Below, one piece after another: positions 1-7,835 of a stretch of DNA of 11,129 bases. Under the pieces are notes generated by a model. That model was given only the letters and a program-made list of their open reading frames with translations. It was not told the origin of the DNA and ran no database searches. Numbering within the stretch: position 1 is the stretch's first letter; every line of letters begins with the position of its first letter. The stretch spans positions 1 through 11,129 of the forward strand of contig SWDT01000434.1 in assembly GCA_009193035.1 (NCBI GenBank). Direction: 5' to 3'. This DNA comes from Halicephalobus mephisto (taxonomy: Eukaryota > Nematoda > Chromadorea > Rhabditida > Panagrolaimidae). A program made the position numbers and the translations under genes.

Positions 1-60
1 GAATTTATGTAAAAGGGAGTGGCTTTTAGTTATTAGGGAAATAGCGGGGTATAAAGAGTT

Positions 61-235
61 AAAGAGTACTGTAAATTACGGTAGAATTACTGTAGATTAC
101 TGTAGGATTACTGTAGATTACTGTATAATTGGTGTAAATTACTGTAGAATTAGTGTAAATTACTGTAGATTATCGTAATTTCCTGTAGAATTACTGTAAA
201 GTTACTACCGATTACTGTATAATGAGGGTACCTAA
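61..235. repeat. Degenerate ~11-bp minisatellite (ATTACTGTAGA type)
   Basis: About fifteen imperfect copies of an 11-12 bp unit close to ATTACTGTAGA lie in tandem, with variants such as ATTGGTGTAA and ATTAGTGTAA. The related word GTACTGTAAAAGGGA recurs at about 275-288, and TATGTAAAAGGGAG occurs at 6-19, so a looser version of the repeat extends over roughly 1-300. CTGTAG-containing short repeats are common in nematode genomes, which fits the organism call, but this exact unit is not one I can name. Confidence 0.75.
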
Positions 236-257
236 AAGGGAGTATTGTAGAAAACGA

Positions 258-271
258 ATTTTTCGAAAAAT
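258..271. repeat. 14-bp perfect palindrome
   Basis: ATTTTTCGAAAAAT reads identically on both strands. It lies immediately after the minisatellite and could form a small cruciform or be a protein site. It is short and A+T-rich, so chance occurrence is quite possible. Confidence 0.4.
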
Positions 272-342
272 GAGTACTGTAAAAGGGAAAAACTACAGAT
301 GAACTACGCAGAAAAACGTGAACTAATTAACATATTGGAAAA

Positions 343-360
343 TCCTGTATATATACAGGA
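343..360. repeat. 18-bp perfect palindrome
   Basis: TCCTGTATATATACAGGA is a perfect 18-bp inverted repeat with no spacer, having a TATATA centre and CCTG/CAGG arms. No function can be assigned. It might be the tip of a degraded palindromic repeat element. Confidence 0.5.
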
Positions 361-430
361 ACATTTGAAAAATAAACTACATACCCGTCAACGTTTCTAG
401 TTTAACCTTGACATTGATTTTATGCTTTAG

Positions 431-461
431 TTTAGGTCTGGATATAGGCTTAGGCTTAGGC
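431..461 (+). repeat. Short TTAGGC telomere-type patch
   Basis: Two exact TTAGGC units at 450-461 are preceded by TAGGC at 445-449 and by TTTAGG at 431-436. TTAGGC is the canonical nematode telomere repeat. The G-rich strand runs 5'->3' toward the rDNA, so if this was once a telomere the chromosome end lay on the rDNA side. With only two or three units, chance or an interstitial remnant cannot be excluded. Confidence 0.4.
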
Positions 462-600
462 TCTATGCGTTTCACCAACATCTTTTTGAATTCCATAACT
501 GTATAACTTCTCAATTCATCTATTTAAACTATACAATACTAATGTTTTGTAATTTTATTCCCAACCAATGCAAATGACATCAACACCTAGGAACCTCATT

Positions 601-3115
601 TAATGAAAGAAAGATCTTTTTATATAAATTTATGTTATTATTAATTATTTTTTATAATAATTTACAATCAATCCTATATTCTAATGATTTTCTAGAGTGG
701 AGAATAGAGACGTAGTGCATTGAGACCCGAAAAGCGATGGTTGATCTATGCTTCTTGAGCAGAGATGGCGGATGGACTATGGTTTTTGAAAGTCCGTCCG
801 TTTCTGACGTCGCAAAATCGATGTTGACTTGAGTAGAGGGGCGAAAGATAATCGAACTCTAGTGCTTGGTTCTTCTGAAGTTCATAGGATAGCTTCGGTT
901 AAATATGTTTATACTCGGGGTAAAGCGAACTGATTAGGAGGTATTGTGGGATATAATGTCCTTTAACCTATCTCACAACATCTTAAAATGGTAGGATACA
1001 TTTGTTTCTTATTGAATTTGCATTTAAATTTTTAAATAACGAAAGTGGGCCATTTTTGGTAAGCAACTGGCGACTATGGAAATGAACATAAGTCAGTTAC
1101 GTCCAATTTTTCGATGAGACCCAAAAGGTGTATTGATTGATATTGTACAGCAGGGGTGACATGAGAAGTTGGTAATCCTAAGGAGTGTGTACTAAGCTCA
1201 CCTGCGATCAATTTGGCCCTGTGCAAATGAGATTGGCGCCTCTAGCGAGAACTTACACGTTGATGGTATTAATAAATAAATAATTATTACTTAATACATG
1301 TAGAGGCTCGTTAATATGTTTGAGTTATTGAATGTAATTAACTGAGCTTATTATTGTGCAGATCTTGGTCAGAGGTGCAAAAGATTCAATGAGAAATTGA
1401 AGAGAAGTGGAAAAGTTTTCGCAGTGAACAGTATTGTGAACGCGGTTAGTCGGTCTAAGTTATGTACTAGAATTGGTATTTATAATTAAATATTTTATAT
1501 ATTTTATAAAACGAAAGGGAATAGGTTAATTATTCAGTATACTTGATTATACGGTATATGATATTTTTATAATCTATCTATTTGGGACGGTACGTATATA
1601 AACATTATAATATTATATAGTCAAGTAGAGTATTCTTTTGTAGTTAATGTTATTTATCCTGGATAGTTCTGCTTGGATATGGGTAAATATTTAAAGATAT
1701 CACAGCTTGTGATATCTTTGGGTGCTAGTATATGTCCTGAAAATATGGGTGATCCTATTATGTATAATAATCCGACCCCGAAACGGCATCAGGTTTTCAA
1801 GGGGTATGCTCTGTCGATAGAAATGTAGGTAAGGGAGTCGGCAAATTAGATCCGCTAACTTTGGGAAAAATTGCTCTACGGAATTGATATAAGAAGTTAT
1901 ATAGAATAGTTATATTTATAATAAAATTTCGATGGGATGAAATGAACTTTGGATTATTGTTTAATATTTGCTGACTTTATCTTTTATCTATTAAGTAATT
2001 TTATTATATATGAACATAACGTAGAATGTACACGGATCGGGATCGGCTGTCTAATTAAAACAGAGTGATAGAAGTGTTATACACATTACTATCGTTGATT
2101 TGGCCATGCTTGAATGTTTATTATAAGAAACTTGCTAGCGCGGGTTAAACGGCGAGGAAGAGTAACATGGGACCTTTGAGGTAGCCAAATGGCCTTCGTA
2201 TTTAATTTAGTGACGCGACGATGGATTAACGCAGATTCCCCTGTCCCTATCTACTATCTAGCGAATCACGCCAGGGACGGGCTTGGTAAATATGCGGGAA
2301 GAAGACCATATTGAGTTTGGACTCTAGTACTTGTGAGGAATAAAGAGTTGTAAGCTTATAGGAGGGACTTTATGAATAGTGAATACCTCCATTTGGTCGA
2401 TTCTTTACTTAGTTGATTAAATAAGATATCATTTATTTGTTATTATTATGAATTAATATTTTTTTCTTAACATATAATTATCAATGACAGTGTTCAGGCG
2501 GGGAGTATTGCATGGCGGCGGTTTAACTGTCAATATTGTAACGCAGTTGTGCCTAGCTATCAAAGGACAGAACCTTTTGTTGCAAAGGTGAACGTAGATG
2601 CTTGTCTGAGTTCTCAGTACGAATACGCCGAAAATCGTGGCTACGATCCTTTTGGATAGGTTTATACTAGAGTAGTCAGAAATCACCCATAGGGTACTGG
2701 GCTTGTGGCAGCGAAGCGTACCATAGCGCGTTGCTTTTGATCTTCGATGTTCGGCTTTCCTTCTTACGAAGTAGATTCGTAAGGTTGGATTTGTTCACCC
2801 ACTAATGGAACGTGAGCTGGGTTTGACGTGTGAGACAGGTTAGTTGTTACACTACGTACTGTGTGTATTGCGGACATATAGTCCTGTTAGTATTGCGTAG
2901 AGGAAACCGCACATAGGTCCAAAAAGTTAGCGTTAGTTATTAAGTTAATCGAAGATTAAGCTGTTAAGCTATCATTTGCGTGGTTAATAGACTGTAACGC
3001 TCTCTAAGTCAGAGCCAAATGATAAATTGAAATACTATTATGCATTCTGTTATATGAGTGTACAGTATATTTACTATATTATAAATATATAGTCAATAGC
3101 CCTGGCTTGAACTGT
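601..3115 (+). rRNA. 28S rRNA, copy A, 5'-truncated
   Basis: This is large-subunit rRNA, the catalytic RNA of the 60S ribosomal subunit. It begins abruptly at 601, about 70 nt downstream of where the CTTGAAACACGGACCAAGG motif sits in copy B, so roughly the first 650 nt (5' core and D2) are absent. Recognisable blocks are the L11/GTPase-centre region (about 1150-1210, AGGAGTGTGTAC), GGTAGCCAAATG at 2180 (the R2 target region, uninterrupted), CTGTCCCTATCTACTATC at 2240-2257, GAAGAAGACC at 2300-2309 and GTGAGACAGGTTAGT near 2829-2843. The sarcin-ricin loop region is at about 2888-2910, and CTCTAAGTCAGAGCC at 3001-3015 marks the 3' domain. The 3' end is estimated to within about 50 nt. Many small indels relative to copy B and to invariant core positions mean that this copy is either poorly sequenced or a pseudogene. 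Confidence 0.9.
1693..1719 (+). other. 12-bp perfect hairpin in 28S expansion segment
   Basis: AAAGATATCACA pairs perfectly with TGTGATATCTTT across a three-base loop (GCT). The matching place in copy B (9753-9776) keeps the core TATCACA/TGTGATA pairing but has a five-base-class loop and shorter outer stem. It sits inside an A+T-rich variable segment and is most simply an rRNA helix. Confidence 0.6.
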
Positions 3116-3451
3116 AATATTAAATTAATTCTTTATTATTTTGTTGGTTATGTTAAAACTTATTAACGGTTGTGTAGATTACTTGCAAATACTTGAATTT
3201 GGTCTCGGTGTTGATTTCTTCAGTAGAGCGGTTTTTATTGCTGGACGATTCTGTTGAGACTGCTGCCGTTATTGGTTAATCTTTTTTTTTAAATTAAACC
3301 TGTTCTAGTTGTTTTGTATTTTGAATAAGGATTTTATTTAATTAAATGTCTGAAATAGAAGATTTTTCTCTGAGGTTTCAAGTAGTGTTCTATAAATTTA
3401 TTTTGTTTTGAAATTGAAAAAAAAAATAATGTTGATCTTTGGTTTAATGAG

Positions 3452-4190
3452 AGGCGGCATATGCCTCAGTTATTCTATTAGTGCATACTCGTAATTTTTG
3501 GAACGGCAGGCTCGGCTGGTCGTTTTTTAATAGAGCTCTTTTCTTGTGTCTAAGAAGAAGGATTTTGGAAGGCGGTCTCGCGCTAGTCATTTTTAATAGC
3601 AAGCTCATCTTTTTCTGTCTTTTCTATGAGCAAGGGCATTTTTTGAGTCTGGCGCGCCGGCTAGTGCATTTTCAATAGAGTGCTCTCTTTTTCTTTGTCT
3701 ATGAAGCAGGAGTCATGTTAAGAGCGGCTCGCTCGGCTGGTCATTTTTCCCATAGAGCTCTTTTTCCTTGTGTCTATAGGAAAGAAGCATTTTGAGCGGC
3801 CGCGGCTGTATCCATTTTCCAAATAGACAGGCTCTTTTTCTTGTGCTATGAGAGGAGCATTTTAAAGAGCGCCCCTGATCATTTTTGCGAAGAGCTCTTT
3901 TCCTTGGTGCTATGAGCGATGCTTTGTGGTATCGCGCTGGTCGTTTTCCAATATGACGCTCTTTTCTTTCGGTCTATGAGCAGCCACATCTCAGTCGAGG
4001 CTATTCCAACTGATCGTCGCCTTCTCTTGTTTCCGAGTCGGGCCGCACGGCTGATCATTTTCCAATAGTCTAGGCTTTCTTTTTCTTCTTTCTATAACGA
4101 GGGCATTTTTGGAGCTGGCCGCCGGCTGATATCATTGTTCAAATAGAGGGCTCTTTTCTTCGTTAAGATTGAGATGAGGCGACCGCTGAT
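3452..4190 (+). repeat. IGS subrepeat array, ~67-bp period, about 11 units
   Basis: A degenerate unit recurs with the order: GGCTGGTCATTTTCCAATAG, then AGCTCTTTTTCTTGTGTCTA, then TGAG, a short purine-rich link and GCATTTTGAGCGGC. The anchor GCTGGTCATTTT (or close variants) occurs near 3513, 3580, 3659, 3736, 3803, 3874, 3935, 4008, 4049, 4123 and 4180, a mean spacing of about 67 bp; the unit near 4008-4049 is shortened. The array is clearly richer in G+C than the rest of the spacer. Tandem subrepeats upstream of the Pol I promoter act as enhancers or replication fork barriers in several animals; that role here is inference. Open frames in this array are repeat artefacts. Confidence 0.85.
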
Positions 4191-4600
4191 TATCTCAAAC
4201 AAGGCAGTGAAAACTTGTGATAGTAAAGTTGCAATTTGGCAGAAATTTTTAAATAAAATGTTGGATTTTCCTTTAATAAACTGGATTGTTTGCAGTAACA
4301 TAAGAAATACTCCAGTGAGTTTTGACGATCGTGATTATTCTCAAAGGAATGGAATTTGAATATAAGTTGGCTCAATTTGCCAAGAAATTGTTTCAATAAT
4401 TGTTGGGTTTTCTAAAATAAATGAGGAATTGTTGAGTAAATAATCTGTTTAAAACGTGGTTTAACAGGGCCAGACAATTACTTAAATATGGACTTGTTTG
4501 GGTAACATATTCTGTTAAAGTGGTTTTACAGGGCGAGAAATCAAAATATGAATTTATTCCATAACTTTTACTAGTAACATTGGTTAATTTTTTAACGTAC
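4190..4600 (+). repeat. Second, A+T-rich IGS repeat family (~67-70-bp and ~142-bp periods)
   Basis: Two blocks of roughly 110-120 bp are similar at a distance of about 142 bp: 4190-4305 and 4333-4447, aligned through words such as GATTATCTCAAA / GATTATTCTCAAA and GCAGAAAT / CCAAGAAAT. A shorter unit at half that period recurs from about 4284, 4424, 4491 and 4552, with core words GGACTTGTTTGGGTAACAT and GTGGTTTTACAGGGCGAGA and variants. The clearest adjacent pair is 4434-4500 and 4501-4562. The period resembles that of the G+C-richer array just upstream, so the two may be diverged parts of one ancestral array, although their sequences do not clearly align. Confidence 0.6.
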
Positions 4601-4860
4601 TTTTAACGATTATTTAAACATTATCATTTATATTATTTACTTTATTTATTTAGTATTTACTTATTTAACTTAGTGAAATTCACGATAGCTCTATGCAAAG
4701 GTCAATTGTGTCAATTTAATTGCCTTCAAGGACAAATTTTGTCTTCATCACCCAGGACATTAAGTCTAGTTAGGGAGTGGAGAATCGATGATGGTTTAGG
4801 CATAACTCGATCAAATCAGTGACTGGCGCTATCTCACTCAATTGCATTACCTCATCAACT

Positions 4861-4912
4861 TGCATTTACCTCACCTCCACTCTCTTCCTCTCTCCCTTTC
4901 TCTCTCTTCAAA
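4861..4912 (+). repeat. Polypyrimidine (CT) tract
   Basis: A strongly strand-biased C/T run includes CTCTCTTCCTCTCTCCC and CTTTCTCTCTCTTC. It stands out from the surrounding A+T-rich spacer. Such tracts can form triplex structure or serve as binding sites; no specific role can be assigned. Confidence 0.6.
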
Positions 4913-5160
4913 TTATGAATCAGGTACGAAATTACATTACTGGACCGAGAAATCAGACGTAGACGCTGAGTTCCAGCCAAAAAAAAGGATATAAATAAAA
5001 TGCAAATTAAATTAAAAATTAAATTAAATTTAATTAATTTTTTTATTTCATCGGTACCTCCTTGTAGAGTTATAGTGTTTCTAATTGATATATTGTATTA
5101 AATATCATTATTTATTTAAATAATCTTCTAATAAATTTAAGTAATTTTTTTCACTTTTAG

Positions 5161-5636
5161 GTGCCCATAGTACCCATATCCCGACCCCTATAGATGATCA
5201 ACAAATTAAATAAAGATTTATTGAGCTTAATATAACATTTTAAAAAAAAATATTAATTTTCGTAAAAAATAAAAAAGATTACGTAGTGAGAAATGGGTTG
5301 ATTTTCTCTGGGCATGGTAAGGTACAAGATAGACTCGCCTGGAACGAGAACAGACGAAAAGGAGCGCGACGCTTGTGAGTCGTTCTTTTTTAGGTTATGT
5401 ATGCTTTGTGGCGTCTGCCCTTTCTCGGAGTCGACCGGATGGAGGGGTTGGAGGCCGGGTGGATGGAAAGGTTCAGAAGATTAGTATAGAAGTGTTCAAT
5501 GTCAGTGATGTTATGTCGTTACTAGAGAATTATAGAAATGGTATTAAGATTTTTCTTATAAAAAAGAGAAAGCAATGATGAATATGAAATATAAATACAT
5601 TAAATAAAAAATTATATACTATACATCACCAAAAGA
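5161..5636 (+). promoter_or_regulatory. Presumed Pol I promoter region and 5' external transcribed spacer
   Basis: Position is the main evidence: this segment lies directly upstream of 18S. A very A+T-rich stretch (about 5200-5280) is followed by a sharply G+C-richer block (about 5281-5475), then A+T-rich sequence up to the 18S start. Such a composition step often marks the start of the transcribed spacer. Pol I promoters have no shared motif between distant animals, so neither the start site nor a core element can be pointed to. A 67-codon open frame at 5375-5578 has no protein-like features and is considered chance. Confidence 0.25.
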
Positions 5637-7431
5637 TATCTGATTGACCATGTCTGATGATGTGTGAGTCATTCAAAAGATTAGCATGCATGTTCACAGA
5701 CATGTGAGTAACACGAAACCGCCGCAAAGTCATTTTTTTCAACAGCTAATGTATACCGTAGGATAGATAAATGGATATCTCGCGTAATCTGGAGCTAATA
5801 CATGTTTATACATATTTTTTATATAATTTAATGATAAATGCAGTTTATTAGAACAAAACCAGTATGGGCATTTGCCGTCATTTTGTTAGACTTGGATAAT
5901 GCGTTTTACCATTCAGATAAATTTGATGAATTTCCGTCTTTGTTCGTGCCCTATAACTTATTAACCGTGTTATTGAACGTTATGGTGTTGAGGCGTGTGT
6001 AACGTGAATAGGGTTCGTCTCCGGACGAGAATGCCTATAAACGAAAATCGGTTTCACATCCAAGAGAACGGGCAAGCGGCTCGAAAATTAGCCATCTCAG
6101 TAACGAGGAGGTGTGCGTGAAAATGAACAAGTTTTATTATTTATAGGATTAAAACTTGAATGGTTTAATTATTAATTCATTAAACATTATCAATGAGAGG
6201 GCCAAGTCTGTAGCCAGCAGCCGTCTATTGTAATTTCCAGTATTCATACTGATTGTATATTCTAGTTGCGGTTAAAAAGTTACGTGTTGCCAAATGTACG
6301 ATAAAATTAATGGTTGTTTTTTTGACAATACTGATAAATTTGTGTTAATAAAAGTAGTATTTATTTATTATAATATTAAATATTAGTTACTTGAGATTAA
6401 ATCAGAGTATATGTTACCTTAGAGGAACAACGATAGTTTAGATGAATGGAGTTGTGCATGGCAATAACATAATATAACATTAATATTTGTTTGTGGTTTT
6501 AATATTATTAATGAGCAATATTAATAGATAGACAACCGGGGGTAATATTTATAGTCAAAGTACGAGAGAGTGTTTAAATTCGGTGGACCCTTGCAAGATA
6601 TCTAAGCGAAGCATTTACCAAGAATGTTTCTTAATAAGCACGAAGATAAACGAGGATCGAGGCCGATTAGATACGCGCCTAGTTCTGACCGTAAACTATG
6701 CCATCTAACGAGTCGGTGTCGGTTAAATTTATTGCCACTTTGCGAGTATCTGGAACGAATGTCTTTCGGTTCCGGGGGGAGTATGGTTGGCAAAACTGAA
6801 ACTTAAAGGGATTGACGGAAGTCACCACCAGAAATGGAGCCTGCGGCTTAATTTGACTCACACGGGAAACTCCCGGTCTAGACACTAAATATGGATGAAC
6901 AGACTGTATATCTTTCAAGATATAGTGCAAGTGGTGTCATGCCGTTCTTAGTTCGTGGAGTAATCTGTCTGGTTAATTTCGATAACGACGAGACTAAACA
7001 TGGTATTTTTGTTATATAATTGTAATATATGTTATATAACAGCATAATGGATATGCAATTAAATTGCCGAAACTGGCAATAACAGGTCTTATGCCCTTAG
7101 TTGTCCGGGGGCGCACGCGCGCTACAATGGAAATTGCAGTGTGTATAATAATAAATTAAAAAATTTGGTTAAACATGTCTAATTATTCCGCATTTGGATC
7201 AAAAACTGTAATGTTTTGTCGAACGAGACTTCAAGTAAGTGTAAGTCATTAGCTTACGCTGAATTCGTCCCTGCTTTTGTACACACCGCCGTCGCTGCCT
7301 TGAACTGAGTTGATTCGAGAAGATGGAGGAGATGAATTATACTTGTATATGTTATTAAATCCATTAATCGTATGCTTGAACCAGGCAAAAGTCGTAACAA
7401 GCCGTGAGGTGAACCTGCGGCCGGATCATTA
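5637..7431 (+). rRNA. 18S rRNA (small subunit)
   Basis: This is small-subunit rRNA, the decoding RNA of the 40S subunit. It opens with TATCTGATTGACCATGTC (normal form TACCTGATTGATCCTGTC) and closes with the GAACCTGCGG...GGATCATTA terminus. Further landmarks are GGAGCTAATACATG near 5791, CACATCCAAGAGAACGG near 6056, CCAGCAGCC at 6214-6222, and AGCATTTACCAAGAATGTTT at 6610. GTTCTGACCGTAAACTATGC follows at about 6682, GAGCCTGCGGCTTAATTTGA at 6837, GCACGCGCGCTACAATGG at 7112, GTACACACCGCC at 7280 and GTCGTAACAA at 7391. Total length (about 1,795 nt) is normal to slightly long for nematodes. V4 (about 6290-6540) and V7-V9 are A+T-rich. Several near-invariant sites carry indels. Confidence 0.95.
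7011..7040 (+). other. 9-bp A+T hairpin in 18S variable region
   Basis: GTTATATAA at the left pairs perfectly with TTATATAAC at the right across a central A+T loop. It follows the conserved GATAACGACGAGACT-type motif at about 6981, placing it in the V7 helix of small-subunit rRNA. It is explained as ordinary rRNA structure. Confidence 0.65.
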
Positions 7432-7661
7432 TGTATTAGTATATGTTTATATATTTATGTATTTATTATTTAATTAAAGTATAACACATTTTATTTATTG
7501 GCATTGATGAAATTTAGTATCTGAATAGAAATGGAGAAGAAATGCCAAGTCTTCTCCAGATGAAAGTTTCTATGGATATCCACTAGTGGACAGTTTAATG
7601 ATCTTTTAATATATAAAATACGCATAGTTTTAATTATATAATATATTTTAAATAATTTAAA
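7432..7661 (+). other. ITS1
   Basis: About 230 bp of A+T-rich spacer lie between the 18S end and the estimated 5.8S start. It contains a strong hairpin at 7532-7558 and a 12-bp palindrome at 7579-7590. ITS1 is removed during rRNA maturation. This length is short to moderate for a nematode. The 66-codon minus-strand open frame across it has no protein-like features. Confidence 0.85.
7525..7590 (+). other. ITS1 stem-loops
   Basis: TGGAGAAGA (7532-7540) pairs perfectly with TCTTCTCCA (7550-7558) around a nine-base loop. An outer stem ATAGAAA (7525-7531) pairs with TTTCTAT (7567-7573) across a one-sided bulge. It is followed by the perfect palindrome TCCACTAGTGGA (7579-7590). A spacer core helix of this kind plausibly guides precursor folding or cleavage; that role is inferred. 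Confidence 0.65.
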
Positions 7662-7835
7662 TACAGCATCTGATTGGATCACTTGGCTCACGGGTCAGAT
7701 GCAAAAATCGGAGGAAGTAAGCTAGCATGCGTAAAGAATACACATGACTTGCAAACTACATGGATTGCTCAAGGTTTCCAATGCAAATATGTCACCACTG
7801 GTTTTCCAACTTGCTGGTCTATCTGTTTGAAATCC
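7662..7835 (+). rRNA. 5.8S rRNA
   Basis: This is 5.8S rRNA, which base-pairs with the 28S 5' end in the large subunit. GGATCACTTGGCTCACGGGTC-type sequence begins at 7676, which puts the mature 5' end about 14 nt upstream. AGCTAGCATGCG near 7719, GACTTGCAAACTACATGGATT near 7746 and CCAATGCAAATATGTCACCACTGG near 7778 follow the order of the nematode 5.8S core. The 3' end is set by complementarity: CTGTTTGA at 7823-7830 can pair with TCAAATCAG at 8013-8021 in 28S. The apparent length (about 174) is longer than the usual 155-160 nt. Much of the excess lies in the normally rigid GATGAAGAACGCAGC segment (about 7697-7722), which looks broken up by inserted bases. Both ends are estimates. Confidence 0.85.

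Larger units (their letters stand above)
1..600. other. Non-rDNA left flank (subtelomere-like, no gene)
   Basis: This stretch has no match to rRNA and no plausible open frame. Its first 240 bases are a degenerate minisatellite, followed by two perfect palindromes and a short patch of TTAGGC-type units; the last 130 bases are plain A+T-rich sequence. The boundary with 28S lies at about 601, where copy A becomes alignable with copy B (from 8655). Just upstream of that point copy B continues with normal 28S sequence, while this flank does not. The mix of minisatellite and telomere-type units suggests a chromosome-end environment, but this is inference. Confidence 0.6.
3116..5636 (+). other. rDNA intergenic spacer (IGS) including presumed 5' ETS
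   Basis: About 2.5 kb separate the end of 28S copy A from the start of 18S, the expected place for the non-transcribed spacer, Pol I terminator, enhancer repeats, promoter and 5' ETS. An imperfect hairpin at about 3073-3092 (ACTATATT...AATATATAGT) near the 28S end and T-rich sequence after it could relate to 3'-end formation, but no terminator box can be named. From 3116 to 3450 the sequence is A+T-rich with a T9 tract (3282-3290) and an A10 tract (3417-3426). Repeat arrays occupy about 3452-4600; 4600-5160 is mostly single-copy A+T-rich DNA. I found no 5S rRNA, spliced-leader RNA or tRNA gene in it. Confidence 0.8.

Noticed and set aside
2453..2686. Minus-strand 77-codon open frame
   Set aside because: It lies wholly inside 28S copy A, antisense to conserved rRNA, and shows no protein-like motif; indels in the region make open frames there accidental.
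3481..3678. Plus-strand 65-codon open frame
   Set aside because: It is built from IGS subrepeats and its residue pattern simply follows the repeat period.
4092..4396. Overlapping plus and minus open frames of 61-69 codons
   Set aside because: They overlap on both strands within spacer repeats, with no codon bias or homology signal.
4441..4475. IGS words resembling the 18S GGTTTAACAGGGACAGAC motif, possibly an 18S fragment
   Set aside because: Resemblance covers under 20 bases, the flanks do not match 18S, and the word belongs to the local ~67-bp repeat.
3452..4600. CRISPR-like array
   Set aside because: Units are degenerate, directly tandem without unique spacers, and sit in a eukaryotic rDNA spacer.
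5375..5578. Plus-strand 67-codon open frame just upstream of 18S
   Set aside because: It sits in the presumed 5' ETS; it uses a non-ATG start, has no recognisable domain, and open frames of this length are expected by chance.
3116..5636. 5S rRNA, spliced-leader RNA or tRNA gene in the spacer
   Set aside because: These can be linked to rDNA in some eukaryotes, but I found neither the 5S core motifs nor the spliced-leader sequence nor a tRNA-like fold on either strand.
6602..6930. Several open frames on both strands
   Set aside because: They all lie in the most conserved part of 18S rRNA.
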